Assembly (NCBI GenBank): GCA_031284585.1
Contig: JAITXT010000019.1
Span: 1-64,000 of the forward strand
DNA length: 64,000 nt
Direction of reading: 5' to 3'
Origin: Acholeplasmatales bacterium
GTDB taxonomy: Bacteria; Bacillota_I; Bacilli_A; Acholeplasmatales; Acholeplasmataceae
Shown here: positions 47,033 to 57,042 of the stretch, one piece after another
Layout: every line of letters begins with the position of its first letter
Position numbering within the stretch: position 1 is the stretch's first letter
Translations under genes and position numbers: made by a program
The notes under the pieces: generated by a model
Seen by the model: only the letters and a program-made list of their open reading frames with translations
Databases searched by the model: none
Told to the model about the DNA's origin: nothing

Positions 47033-48232
47033 ATGAATTATAGAAAATATTTTCCAATTTATAAAAAGAATGAGGACTTAGTATATTTAGATTCTTCAGC
47101 AACCGCATTAAAGCTAAAATCTGTTATTGATAAAGAAACTACGTTCTTGCGAGAAAATGGAACTAGTTCTCATTCCGCAGGTTATGAACTTTCTACTGGT
47201 GCCCTTCAAGATATGGAAAAATCAAGAAATTTGGTTGCTAAATATCTAAATACTAATCCTAAAAATATTATCTTTACAAAAGGAACGACTGAATCTATTA
47301 ATATTATTATGAATGGACTTGAAGATTATATAAATGAAAATGATGAAATAATATCTAGTCCTCTAGACCATCATTCACTCTTAATGCCTGTTGGAAAACT
47401 TTGTAAGAAAAAGAAAGCTATTAATAAATTTATTAATTTAACAGATAATGAAATTACTATCACTGAAGCTGCACTTCAAATTACAAAGAAAACTAAAATT
47501 ATTGCTATTACGCATGTCTCTAATGCTCTTGGAGTTACAACTCCAATTAAAGAAATCACTAAAATTGCTCATAAAAATAATATATTGGTTGTCCTAGATT
47601 GTGCTCAAAGTGTTCCTCATATGCGTCTTGATACAAAAGATTTAGATGTTGATTTTCTAGCTTTTTCTTTTCACAAAATATTTGGTCCTTTCGGAGTGGG
47701 TGTACTATACGGAAAAGACACGGCTCTTGAATTAATAAAACCTCTTAACCTAGGGGGAGGGATGGTCTATGAGTTCTTGAAAGATGGGGAGTCACTTTAC
47801 AAAGAAATTCCTTATTCTTTTGAGGGAGGAACTCCTAATGTATCTGGAATAATAGCAGCAAGCGAATCTATTCTTTTTTTGGATAGTCTTGATTTTGAGA
47901 CTAAGAACAAAGAAATTGAGGCTTTAAGTATTTATGCAGTCGAAGAATTGAAAAAAATTAAAGAAGTAACTATCTATAACAAAGGAGAACTAGGAATCAT
48001 TAATTTTAATGTGAGAGGGATTCATTGTCATGATATTCAAACTTTTTTAAGTAGTTATAATATTTCCGTAAGAGCAGGGCATCACTGTGCTAGTCTTGTC
48101 ATGAAACATTTAAATATTCTTACAAGTTTAAGAGTTTCTATTCAAATATATAACACTAAATTAGATATAGATATCTTTATTTCCAAAATAAAAGAAGCTA
48201 TTATATATTTTAATAGATATGAGGAGAAATAA
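47033..48232 (+). CDS. sufS: Cysteine desulfurase SufS
   Basis: 399 residues, PLP-dependent class V. The PLP lysine is K215 (SFHKIFGPFGVG) and the persulfide cysteine C352 (RAGHHCASLVMKHL). LDSSATALK and HSAGYELSTGA are the N-terminal signature. It takes sulfur from cysteine and hands it to SufU. The gene has a GGAGGG ribosome site in the sufD end and its stop is 2 bases before the sufU ATG. Group II (SufS-type) is favoured over NifS by the RAGHHC pattern and the operon. Confidence 0.96.
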   Translation: MNYRKYFPIYKKNEDLVYLDSSATALKLKSVIDKETTFLRENGTSSHSAGYELSTGALQDMEKSRNLVAKYLNTNPKNIIFTKGTTESINIIMNGLEDYINENDEIISSPLDHHSLLMPVGKLCKKKKAINKFINLTDNEITITEAALQITKKTKIIAITHVSNALGVTTPIKEITKIAHKNNILVVLDCAQSVPHMRLDTKDLDVDFLAFSFHKIFGPFGVGVLYGKDTALELIKPLNLGGGMVYEFLKDGESLYKEIPYSFEGGTPNVSGIIAASESILFLDSLDFETKNKEIEALSIYAVEELKKIKEVTIYNKGELGIINFNVRGIHCHDIQTFLSSYNISVRAGHHCASLVMKHLNILTSLRVSIQIYNTKLDIDIFISKIKEAIIYFNRYEEK

Positions 48233-48234
48233 TT

Positions 48235-48660
48235 ATGGATTTAGATAGTTTATTTAAACAAGTAATATTAGAACACTATAAAAATCCTTTAAATAAGGGA
48301 TTAATTAACGATAACTCTTATATTTCGTCATCTTTTAAAAATCCATCTTGTGGCGATCAACTTACTTTACAGATAAAAGTTCAAGATGATACAATTATAG
48401 ATTGTCGTCATGATGGATCAGGATGTTCAATTTGTTGTGCAAGTGCCTCAATATTATCTGATGTTATTAAAAATAAGAATGTGACACAAGCTAAAAAAAT
48501 GATCGATGAATTTTCAAGACTTGTTTTAGGTGAAAAAGTTGATCCAAATATCTTAAATGGTGAAGTTCTTGCTTTTAGTTCCATTTCAACTTTTCCAGCA
48601 AGAATAAAATGTGCGACCTTATCTTGGAAGAGTTTAGAAAAAGGTCTTGGAGAAATTTAA
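48235..48660 (+). CDS. sufU: Zinc-dependent sulfurtransferase SufU
   Basis: 141 residues. The SufU ligands are present: C39 and D41 (NPSCGDQ), C64 ([10 protein letters not shown]) and C126 (IKCATLSW), which bind zinc and receive sulfur from Suf[14 protein letters not shown] opens the fold. SufU replaces SufE in Firmicutes. It overlaps no gene but ends one base before the sufB start. A plain IscU scaffold is less likely, because the insertion before the last cysteine is that of SufU. Confidence 0.95.
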   Translation: MDLDSLFKQVILEHYKNPLNKGLINDNSYISSSFKNPSCGDQLTLQIKVQDDTIIDCRHDGSGCSICCASASILSDVIKNKNVTQAKKMIDEFSRLVLGEKVDPNILNGEVLAFSSISTFPARIKCATLSWKSLEKGLGEI

Positions 48661-48661
48661 T

Positions 48662-50026
48662 ATGAACATTGATTCAATTAAAACAAAACCTTTATTAGAA
48701 TTTGACAAAGGTATAAGTTTAGAAAAAGTTAAATTAATAAGCGTTTTAAAGAACGAGCCACTTTGGATGTATGAATTAAGAGTTAAAAGTTATTCAAATT
48801 TTAAGAAATTAAAAAATCCTAAATGGGGAGTTAATTTACAAGACTTAGATTTTAGTAAATATACCTATTTTAAAAGAGAAGTTGATAAAGTGAAATCATC
48901 CTGGGAAGATGTACCATCTAATATTAAAGATACTTTTGAAAGATTAGGAATTCCTGAAGCAGAACGTGAATTTTTAGCTGGTGTTTCTACTCAATTTGAA
49001 AGTGAAGTAGTATATCATTCAGAGACTATTGAATTAGAAAAAAAAGGTGTCATATTTTTAGACGCTGATACAGCCTTACAAAAACACGAAGAATTATTTA
49101 AAAAATATTTCTCTAAATTAGTAGCAATTGATGATAATAAGTATGCAGCCCTTAATTCTAGTTGTTGGAGTGGGGGAAGTTTTATTTATGTTCCTAAAGG
49201 TGTTAAGTTAGAAAAACCTTTACAATCATATTTTAGAATTAATGCTAATCGAATGGGACAGTTTGAAAGAACTTTAATAATTGTAGATGATGATGCTAGC
49301 CTATCTTACATAGAAGGTTGTACAGCTCCTATTTATAGTGATTCTAGTCTTCATGCAGCAGTTGTTGAAATATATGTCGGAAAAAATGCTAAATGCAGAT
49401 ATACTACTATTCAAAATTGGTCTAATGATGTCATTAATTTAGTTACTAAGAGAGCAATTGTAGATGATTTCGGAACCATGGAATGGATAGATGGGAATAT
49501 TGGCAGTGGAATTAATATGAAGTACCCTGCTTGTATTTTAAAAGGTGATTATGCGAAAGGACTTACAATTTCTATTGCTTTTGCAGGAAAAGGTCAAATT
49601 CAAGATGCAGGATGCAAAATGATTCATCTTGGAAAAAATACTAGTAGCAATATCATTGCCAAATCAGTCGCAAAAGATTCTGGTATAGTAAATTACCGTG
49701 GTCTAGTTAAAATTGATGAGAAGGCAACTAATTCTAAGAGTCATATTGAGTGTGATACTTTATTATTAGATGATATTAGTAAGAGTTCTACTATTCCTTC
49801 TAATATTGTATTAAATAATAATTCTGAAGTTGAGCATGAAGCAACTGTTTCAAAAATATCCATTGAACAATTATTTTATTTAGAGAGTAGAGGTCTTAGT
49901 GAGATAGAAGCAAATGAGGTTATCGTCATGGGATTTCTTGAACCATTTAGTCGTGAACTTCCTATGGAATATGCAGTAGAACTAAATAGACTTATTAAAT
50001 TAGATATGTCTAAAAGTACTTTCTAA
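48662..50026 (+). CDS. sufB: Fe-S scaffold protein SufB
   Basis: 454 residues from the ATG at 48662, with GGAG eight bases upstream. SufB signatures are clear: [39 protein letters not shown] and [21 protein letters not shown], then the conserved cysteine and C-terminal [12 protein letters not shown]-x-SxTIP and [27 protein letters not shown]. It is the cluster-building core of SufBCD. Full length, unlike the sufD of this operon. The stop overlaps the next ATG (TAATG). Confidence 0.97.
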   Translation: MNIDSIKTKPLLEFDKGISLEKVKLISVLKNEPLWMYELRVKSYSNFKKLKNPKWGVNLQDLDFSKYTYFKREVDKVKSSWEDVPSNIKDTFERLGIPEAEREFLAGVSTQFESEVVYHSETIELEKKGVIFLDADTALQKHEELFKKYFSKLVAIDDNKYAALNSSCWSGGSFIYVPKGVKLEKPLQSYFRINANRMGQFERTLIIVDDDASLSYIEGCTAPIYSDSSLHAAVVEIYVGKNAKCRYTTIQNWSNDVINLVTKRAIVDDFGTMEWIDGNIGSGINMKYPACILKGDYAKGLTISIAFAGKGQIQDAGCKMIHLGKNTSSNIIAKSVAKDSGIVNYRGLVKIDEKATNSKSHIECDTLLLDDISKSSTIPSNIVLNNNSEVEHEATVSKISIEQLFYLESRGLSEIEANEVIVMGFLEPFSRELPMEYAVELNRLIKLDMSKSTF

Positions 50027-50619
50027 TGTATTCATATCTTTTAATTTGTTTTGATAAAAATTTAAATGAATTAATAATAAATGATTCAATTAATATGATT
50101 GAAGGTTTTCTTGATGTAAGATTATCTAAAAAAATAGATAATCTTTACTTTCTTTCTTTTTTTATCACAGAAAATTATTCTGAAATAGTTGAATTTATTA
50201 ATTCTTTAACTCAGGACTTATTAATTAGATCTTCATTCTTTATTTCTAAAAAGAAAAAAGATAGTTTATTTTCAGAAAGTAATGCCTCTTTTGTAATTGA
50301 TAACTTTCCTAGTATTCTAAATTTTCAAAAAATTATTTATGATGAAAATGATTTAATCGAAAATTATTCTAAATTTGATAGTTTTAATTTAAAGAATTAT
50401 ATTTTTGGAAAATTTGTTACAGACCGCGATATGAAACATAGTATTTATGCATTCCTTAAAAATTCTCTTAATTCATCAAAAACAGCAAGTTTAATTTATA
50501 TGCATAGAAATACCCTAGATATGAGAATTTCTAAATTTGAAAGAGAAACTGGTTACAATTTAAGGGACTTTGTTGATTGTTTTTATATTTTTTCTCTTAT
50601 TAAGGATGAATTTAAATGA
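50026..50619 (+). CDS. Unrecognised protein with PucR/CdaR-type C-terminal HTH
   Basis: 197 residues. The last 45 residues, with YMHRNTLDMRISKFERETGYNLRDFVDCFYIFSLI, match the C-terminal helix-turn-helix of PucR/CdaR-type regulators (HTH_30): HRNT-L-R-x-x-E-TG-x-LRDF. The N-terminal 150 residues are not recognised; they lack the usual GGDEF-like or PucR domain. The ATG overlaps the sufB stop by one base, so it is translated with the SUF genes. It may regulate Fe-S or sulfur genes, but that is inference from position. Confidence 0.65.
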   Translation: MYSYLLICFDKNLNELIINDSINMIEGFLDVRLSKKIDNLYFLSFFITENYSEIVEFINSLTQDLLIRSSFFISKKKKDSLFSESNASFVIDNFPSILNFQKIIYDENDLIENYSKFDSFNLKNYIFGKFVTDRDMKHSIYAFLKNSLNSSKTASLIYMHRNTLDMRISKFERETGYNLRDFVDCFYIFSLIKDEFK

Positions 50620-50639
50620 AAATATATGCATTATGCACA

Positions 50640-50668
50640 TTGCAATTATCGTTAAATAATTGTATAAT
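50640..50668 (+). promoter_or_regulatory. Promoter of the MsmX-type gene
   Basis: TTGCAA (50640-50645) and TATAAT (50663-50668) are exactly 17 bases apart; AAAGGATGG is the ribosome site before ATG 50690. It makes this ATPase a unit separate from the SUF operon. Confidence 0.8.
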
Positions 50669-50689
50669 TTTTAAAAAGGATGGAAAAAT

Positions 50690-52057
50690 ATGGCTACTTT
50701 ACAATTAAAAAATATTAATAAAATATATCCAAATGGAGTTCAAGCAGTGTTTGATTTTAATTTAGAAATCAAAGATAAGGAATTTATAGTATTTGTTGGA
50801 CCTTCTGGTTGTGGAAAAACTACTACTCTTAGAATGATTGCAGGTTTAGAGGAAATATCTTCAGGAGATTTATATATTGATGAATTACTAGTTAATGATG
50901 TAGCTCCTAAAGATAGAAATATCGCAATGGTTTTCCAAAGTTATGCTCTTTATCCTCATATGACTGTTTTTGATAATATGGCATTTGGATTAAAGATTAG
51001 AAAAGTTCCAAAAACAGAAATTCAAACAAAAGTAATGGCTGCAGCTGAGATACTAGGTCTTGTACCTTATTTAAAAAGAAAACCAAGTGCTTTATCTGGT
51101 GGTCAAAAACAGCGAGTTGCCTTAGGTAGAGCAATCGTTAGACAAGCAAAAGTATTCTTAATGGATGAACCTTTAAGTAATTTGGATGCTAAACTAAGAG
51201 TTCAAATGAGAGCAGAATTAATTAAATTACATAATAGAATTGAAACTACAACAATTTATGTAACTCATGACCAAATTGAAGCTATGACTATGGCTAGTAG
51301 AATTGTGGTTATGAAAGATGGATATATTCAACAAATTGGTGCTCCAAAAGAGATATACGATTACCCTACTAATATGTTTGTTGCAGGATTTATAGGAACT
51401 CCACCAATGAATTTCATAAGAGGTACAGTTGATAAAAAAGGAAATTTTAATATTGTAAATATAGTTGTAAATACTAGAGATAATGTTTTAAAGTTAAATA
51501 AAGTTGTTGATATAGCAAAAGAAAATATTCTAAAACTAAATAAAGATCTTGTTTCCTTAGAATCTAGAAAATCTATCCTTGAGGGAGAAGAATTAAAAAA
51601 ACTCAAACTTGAAATTGAAAATTTAAAACAAACAATTAAAAAAGAAGATGCATCTTTACTTCAAGCAGAAATTTCTCTTAAAGATGCAACTACTGAATTT
51701 GAAAAAGTTGTAACAAGAGAAACTGAAAGTGATAAATTTATTACTATTCCTCTTGATAAATTTGAATTACTTAAAGCAAATGGTTACATTGGAAAAGAAG
51801 TAGTTTTAGGAATTCGTCCAGAAGATATTAAAGATAGATCAGGAGAGGAAAGATCATCATCTTCTCTAGATATTAACGTGGATGTTGCTGAATTATTAGG
51901 AGCTGAAACAAATATTTATACTACAATTGGAGGTTCTAGTATTTGTGCTAGTGTTGCTGCTAGATCTAATGTAAGAATTGGAGATAAATTAACATTTGAA
52001 TTAGATTTATCAAAGAGTCATTTCTTTGATAGTGAAACTGAACAAAGAATTAAATAA
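50690..52057 (+). CDS. msmX: MsmX/UgpC-type sugar ABC transporter ATPase with a coiled-coil insert
   Basis: 455 residues, while MsmX has about 365. Walker A is [18 protein letters not shown], the signature [14 protein letters not shown], Walker [17 protein letters not shown] and the switch [12 protein letters not shown]. The TOBE end includes [10 protein letters not shown]. Between RGTVDKKG (near 244) and [12 protein letters not shown] (near 356) lies an insert of about 90 residues with strong heptad character ([18 protein letters not shown]), a likely coiled coil. MsmX-type ATPases serve several sugar importers. No permease or binding protein is nearby, which fits such a shared ATPase. Confidence 0.9.
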   Translation: MATLQLKNINKIYPNGVQAVFDFNLEIKDKEFIVFVGPSGCGKTTTLRMIAGLEEISSGDLYIDELLVNDVAPKDRNIAMVFQSYALYPHMTVFDNMAFGLKIRKVPKTEIQTKVMAAAEILGLVPYLKRKPSALSGGQKQRVALGRAIVRQAKVFLMDEPLSNLDAKLRVQMRAELIKLHNRIETTTIYVTHDQIEAMTMASRIVVMKDGYIQQIGAPKEIYDYPTNMFVAGFIGTPPMNFIRGTVDKKGNFNIVNIVVNTRDNVLKLNKVVDIAKENILKLNKDLVSLESRKSILEGEELKKLKLEIENLKQTIKKEDASLLQAEISLKDATTEFEKVVTRETESDKFITIPLDKFELLKANGYIGKEVVLGIRPEDIKDRSGEERSSSSLDINVDVAELLGAETNIYTTIGGSSICASVAARSNVRIGDKLTFELDLSKSHFFDSETEQRIK

Positions 52058-52067
52058 ATTTTTATAG

Positions 52068-52093
52068 AAAAAGACTTTTTTAAGTCTTTTTTT
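52068..52093 (+). terminator. Terminator after the MsmX-type gene
   Basis: AAAAAGACTT and AAGTCTTTTT pair around a short loop, followed by T. It separates the ATPase from the giant lipoprotein gene. Confidence 0.85.
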
Positions 52094-52296
52094 AATGAAA
52101 AGTTATTAATTATAAAAAAAGTATTAAAGTATTAGAAAAACTGGATAATTGATTAATTTTTTTTGAAAAAACACCTAATTTATGGTAATTTTAAGATATT
52201 TTTCTTTAATTTACGTAAAAAAAGTGCATATTTAACAAATAAAAAAATATTTACTATATAATTAAATAATATTTTTTAATATGGAGGGAGAAAAAT

Positions 52297-55200
52297 ATGA
52301 AAAAAAAGTTAATGTTTTTATTATTAGTCCTTGTTTCAGTCATTTCTATCGTTGGTTGCCAAACCACAAAAATTGAAATTGATAAGGACGCCCTACTTGC
52401 AAGTGCAAAATCAGAAATAACTGTCCCTACAGAGGCAATTAGTGATTTTACCGTACCTACAAGTGTAAGTGTTGTTCAAAATGATATAATCTACGAGGTC
52501 GCAGTTGCTTGGGTTAGCCATAATGCTGCAATTACTATAAATGGTGGTTCTGCTACAGTAACGAGACCAGGAGAAAATCGTCCAAATGCAACTGGAAATT
52601 TGGATGCTACTATTAGTTTTGAAGGTACTACTGTTACAGCTAGTTTTCCTGTGGTTGTTAGTGCAGTTCCTGAAAATGCTGAATCAGTAGTAGAACTTGC
52701 TAGAGAACAAGTAGTAGATATTTTAGCGACTGTTAGTGCTACTGAAGTTACTGATTTATCAGCTTATCAAGAATTGGAAATTGAATATCATGATGCTATT
52801 AGATTAGTATCAGTTTCTTTTTCAACTAATGATCTTGTTTATCTAACAGTAGAAGATGGAGTTGTTACTCCTCTTCCTTATGTTGCTGCTCCAAACGTTG
52901 GAAATCCTACAATATTTGCATCTATTTTCTATCAAGGAAAATCTGCAAATGTAAGTAGAGTTATTCCTGTACCTAAACGTCCTGATTCTCCACTTAACAT
53001 AGAAGTTAATGGAATAATTGAAGAATATTTACCTACTTTTAATGGTAATGTATTTGAAGATTTATTCCCTTATTTATATGTTGCTGAAGAAGATTATATT
53101 ATTTCAGTTGGTCTTCAAAGTATTGAACCTTCTGATTTATTATATTTAGAGATTGAATTACTTGGATTAACAAGAGATGAATTAGTTACTTATTTAGCAC
53201 AAGTAACTGGTACTAAGACTGCTGCATTCTTAGGTGAACATGGATATTCTGAAAAGAATGGTTGGGTATTTAAAGCTGCAGAAGGTGATGATGCTGTTCT
53301 TATTTTAGTTAGAGTTGTTGTAACTTATTGGAGTAATTTACTTACTGTTAACTCTGAATCTACAAGCTTCCCTTATACTACATTAGGAAATATCTTAGGA
53401 TTTAAAATTACTTCTGCTGAATTACCTGCTTATGCATCTGCTACTTACCAAATTCAAGATTTAACTTGGGCTTTTTCAGATGGTCCAATTGGAATTGCTG
53501 AACTTGTTGTTAAAAATGGTGGTCAAGATAGTTTAGATGCTTACGGAGAGGCTTTAGTTGAAGCTGGATTTGTATTTGACCAAGCATCATTTAATAGTAA
53601 TGGTACAGTTAGATATTATACACCTGATAATTCTATTTATGTATTATATATTGATGATGATGAAGTTCAAAATGCCGCTGGTAACTTTGTATTTTATATT
53701 TTCACATGGATAAATAGAGTTTATACTGGATTCCCAACTGAACAAATAGAAAATTTCTTCTATGGTTATGGTGAAGATAATACAATTCCTGAATTCCCTG
53801 TTGTAGAAACAGGAAGTACTTCTTTTGTTGATTATTCTAGTAGTACATATATATTTGATGTTATTTTAAATGACTGGGATCAAGATGATATTGATGCTTA
53901 TACAGCATTACTTGATGCTAGTGAAACTTGGCTACCTGTAAGTATTGGTGGAAGAGTACAATATTATAGCGAAGGTTGGTTACTTTATGTTGGTTATGAT
54001 TATATAGCTCCTTATACTGATGTTATTATTGAATTCATATATTATGGAGATTATTATGGACCAGTTGACGAATTTTTTGAATTATTAGGATTATATGCTG
54101 ATCTTGTTGAAGTTCCAGCTCCTGTTCTTCCTGAAGTTACAATTGACTCATGGGTTGATGCCGCTGTTCAAGATGATACTTTCTTTAGTATTGATGTTAT
54201 ATTATTCGTTTATTCTTGGACTGAAGCTGATGTTGAAGCTTATATTGAAGAATTACTTGGTCTAGGTTGGGTTAGAATCTACTTTGGTGGTGGAGAATTC
54301 TTCCATGATGGTGAATGGTTAGTTCAAGTTGGAGTTGATCAATATGGTATTTATGATGGTTATTTAATTGAAGTTCTATGGTCTGGATTAATTGAAACTC
54401 CAGTTGGTGATTATACTTCATTCCCTGATGGCGAAATTGAGACTTTCTTTGATGAAGAAGGTTTAGTTGTTCCTAGTTATGCAGTTCCAACTACTACAAA
54501 TGCTGATTTAGATACTTTTGCTGATGGAGTTGTTCAATATGCTGTTGTTTCATTATACGATTGGTTTGGTGCTAATTTAAAAGATTATAATACAGTATTA
54601 GAAGCTACTTATCCTACTTATACTTATAATTCTTTCTTTGGTGCTTATTTCGATGAAACTGGAGAATGGGGTTATGGAGTTAGAGCTGGCTCTAACGGTA
54701 TTGAATTTATTATAATTCATTTAACTGCTGGTGGTACTTACTTTGATAGCGAAGCTGTTGAAGCTTTCTTAGGATTAGAAACAGGCACTTTAGAAACTTT
54801 AGTTCCTGCTGTTCTTACTCATGACGGTTTAATCGGCGGAAATAGAGTTAGTGTTGGAGATTGGTCTGATGCTGATGCTACTGCATGGACTACAAGTCTT
54901 GTAAATGATTACAATTGGGTTTATAATGATGCTACTGGTCTTTATGAAAATGTATCTACTGATTTCAATATTAATGTTTATGTTGATTCATTTAATGAAT
55001 ATATTATTCAATTTATAACTACTAATGTTGCATTCTTATTCCCTTATACACAAGTATCTGTAAGTTTAGGTGTTACTGTTGAATGGTTAGTTGCAAATCT
55101 TCCATTCCCTGGTAATGAAAATGTTGCTACATGGGCAGCATATTATAGCGAAGCTTATATTACTGGATTTGGTGTTGCTGAAAGAAATGCTTATATTGCT

Positions 55201-56904
55201 GTTCTAGTTGAAAGAGGATTTGTTGCTGTTAATTATGGAAAATATGCTTCAGCTTATTCTGATGGCACTTTAATTGTTTCACTTGATGCATATGCTACTA
55301 GTATTTATATCGCTATTGAATTTGATGGTATTGGTTATGTTGCAATTGCTAGACATCTTGGAATTACTGTAGAAGAAGCAGAAGAGATTCTTCCTGCAAT
55401 TACTTCTCATAGAGGTACTTATGATGCTAGTTACAATGAAGCAATTATCTATAGATTCTCTGCTAACAAACTTGCTACTTATGTTACTTTATTAGAAGAA
55501 GCTTCATATACTGCTTATGCATATGGAAAATATACAAATGCATATACAGATGGAACATGGGTTATTAGTTTTGATACTTCACTTCTAGGTACTGGTAATA
55601 CTAATGGAACATTATATTTAAGTGTTGAAAGATATTTTGAACCAGCTACTACTTTTGAAGAAGTTCTAGTTACAGCTGCAGGAATCGTTGGTGTAGATCC
55701 AACTTCATTAGTTCCTACAGATTTAGTTGACGATGAATTAGTTTCTGCTTACCACGTTAGTGATACTTCTGTTGGTGAAGTTCTAATTGCTAGAATTAAA
55801 GCTCTTGTTATTGATGATGTTGAAGTTGTTACTGCTGGTATTGAATCTGCATTAGCTGGTGCTTCATTTAGTTATACTTTAATCCCTGGTTATGGATTCT
55901 CTGCTTGGGTTGATGCTACACATACTGTTGCTGTTGATTATGCTGTATCTGGTCAAGTAGTTAGTATTAGAATTGCCTTAATTGTTCCTGATTTAGCTGG
56001 AACTATTGGAGCTACTACTACTTTCCCTGTTGAACAAGTTAGTGCTTTCTTAGGAGTTGATAATCTATTTGATTTAATTCCTGAAATTTCAACTTTTAAT
56101 TGGACACCTTGGCCTACATATAAACCACCTTATTTCAATGTTGAACTTCATGATTGGGTTAATGCTGATGTTACTGCTTACATTGCTTTACTAGTTGAAG
56201 CTGGTGCTGAGGTTGTTACTGCTAATGCAAATCCATTATTAGTTGAATATGGATTAAATGGTATTAAATTATATTTTGTTGTTTCTTGGGGAGTTGAAGT
56301 TTATATTGCTACTTTTACTCCTGGACCTACTCCTAATCTATTCCCTACTGATGATGTTAATGATTTCTTAGGATTTGATTTATTTACAGTTATTCCTGAA
56401 ATAGTATCTACTGCTTTTGGATATACTACTATTGAAGAGGATTACTTAGATATTCAATTAGTTGGTTGGACTGCAACTACTTTAACTAATTATGTTGCCA
56501 GTTTAGTTGATACTGATTTTGTGTTACTAAATTCTAATAATCATTTCTACACATATGAAGGATATGTATTCTGGTTTTATAAATATGGTTCTTCAAGTTA
56601 TTATCTTACTATTAGTGCAATAGAAACTGCAACTTTTGATGATCTTTTAGATTTATTTGAATTTAGTTCTCCTACTTTTGAAGGGACAGTTATAGTTTTA
56701 AGTGCTGATTGGTGGGATCTTGAATTTTTTGATGTAGTAGTTGAATGGGAAGAGGTTGAAGTATTAGATTATATTAGCTCACTTCTTGCAAATGGTTACG
56801 AATTATATGATGATATTTACGTTGCTGGAGATTTCTCTCATTATGTATATATTGACTATGATGCTGTAGCTGGTTACGCTCTTATTGAGATATCTGTTCT
56901 ATAA
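52297..56904 (+). CDS. Giant surface lipoprotein with about twelve degenerate repeats
   Basis: 1535 residues. The signal peptide MKKKLMFLLLVLVSVISIVGC ends in a lipobox, cysteine 21. Residues of roughly 30-220 hold two Ig-like domains, the first like the atrophied bacterial Ig type (PTEAISDFTVPTSVSVVQND). From about 228 to the end run twelve units of about 90-120 residues. Each has an opening FP-x-x-x-hydrophobic-x-x-FLG, a middle W-x-x-AD-hydrophobic-x-x-Y-hydrophobic-x-x-LxxxG, and a closing Y-x-x-G-x-W-x-V-x-hydrophobic-x-Y then an I-x-I strand. The protein is rich in Asp, Glu, Tyr, Val and Ala and poor in Lys. I recognise no known family in the repeats. It may bind polymers or mediate adhesion. 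Confidence 0.85.
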   Translation: MKKKLMFLLLVLVSVISIVGCQTTKIEIDKDALLASAKSEITVPTEAISDFTVPTSVSVVQNDIIYEVAVAWVSHNAAITINGGSATVTRPGENRPNATGNLDATISFEGTTVTASFPVVVSAVPENAESVVELAREQVVDILATVSATEVTDLSAYQELEIEYHDAIRLVSVSFSTNDLVYLTVEDGVVTPLPYVAAPNVGNPTIFASIFYQGKSANVSRVIPVPKRPDSPLNIEVNGIIEEYLPTFNGNVFEDLFPYLYVAEEDYIISVGLQSIEPSDLLYLEIELLGLTRDELVTYLAQVTGTKTAAFLGEHGYSEKNGWVFKAAEGDDAVLILVRVVVTYWSNLLTVNSESTSFPYTTLGNILGFKITSAELPAYASATYQIQDLTWAFSDGPIGIAELVVKNGGQDSLDAYGEALVEAGFVFDQASFNSNGTVRYYTPDNSIYVLYIDDDEVQNAAGNFVFYIFTWINRVYTGFPTEQIENFFYGYGEDNTIPEFPVVETGSTSFVDYSSSTYIFDVILNDWDQDDIDAYTALLDASETWLPVSIGGRVQYYSEGWLLYVGYDYIAPYTDVIIEFIYYGDYYGPVDEFFELLGLYADLVEVPAPVLPEVTIDSWVDAAVQDDTFFSIDVILFVYSWTEADVEAYIEELLGLGWVRIYFGGGEFFHDGEWLVQVGVDQYGIYDGYLIEVLWSGLIETPVGDYTSFPDGEIETFFDEEGLVVPSYAVPTTTNADLDTFADGVVQYAVVSLYDWFGANLKDYNTVLEATYPTYTYNSFFGAYFDETGEWGYGVRAGSNGIEFIIIHLTAGGTYFDSEAVEAFLGLETGTLETLVPAVLTHDGLIGGNRVSVGDWSDADATAWTTSLVNDYNWVYNDATGLYENVSTDFNINVYVDSFNEYIIQFITTNVAFLFPYTQVSVSLGVTVEWLVANLPFPGNENVATWAAYYSEAYITGFGVAERNAYIAVLVERGFVAVNYGKYASAYSDGTLIVSLDAYATSIYIAIEFDGIGYVAIARHLGITVEEAEEILPAITSHRGTYDASYNEAIIYRFSANKLATYVTLLEEASYTAYAYGKYTNAYTDGTWVISFDTSLLGTGNTNGTLYLSVERYFEPATTFEEVLVTAAGIVGVDPTSLVPTDLVDDELVSAYHVSDTSVGEVLIARIKALVIDDVEVVTAGIESALAGASFSYTLIPGYGFSAWVDATHTVAVDYAVSGQVVSIRIALIVPDLAGTIGATTTFPVEQVSAFLGVDNLFDLIPEISTFNWTPWPTYKPPYFNVELHDWVNADVTAYIALLVEAGAEVVTANANPLLVEYGLNGIKLYFVVSWGVEVYIATFTPGPTPNLFPTDDVNDFLGFDLFTVIPEIVSTAFGYTTIEEDYLDIQLVGWTATTLTNYVASLVDTDFVLLNSNNHFYTYEGYVFWFYKYGSSSYYLTISAIETATFDDLLDLFEFSSPTFEGTVIVLSADWWDLEFFDVVVEWEEVEVLDYISSLLANGYELYDDIYVAGDFSHYVYIDYDAVAGYALIEISVL

Positions 56905-56915
56905 TTAACTGATTT

Positions 56916-56956
56916 AAACTCACTTTACTAGTACTTACTGGTAAAGTGAGTTTTTT
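56916..56956 (+). terminator. Terminator after the giant lipoprotein gene
   Basis: AAACTCACTTTAC (56916-56928) and GTAAAGTGAGTTT (56941-56953) form a 13-base stem followed by T. It separates the lipoprotein from pgk. Confidence 0.9.
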
Positions 56957-57042
56957 ATTTCTAAAAATTTCATTTATTTAATATTAAAATAAAAAAAAAT
57001 ACAAAATGATATATAATATTTACATTAAAGGAGAATTTTTTT

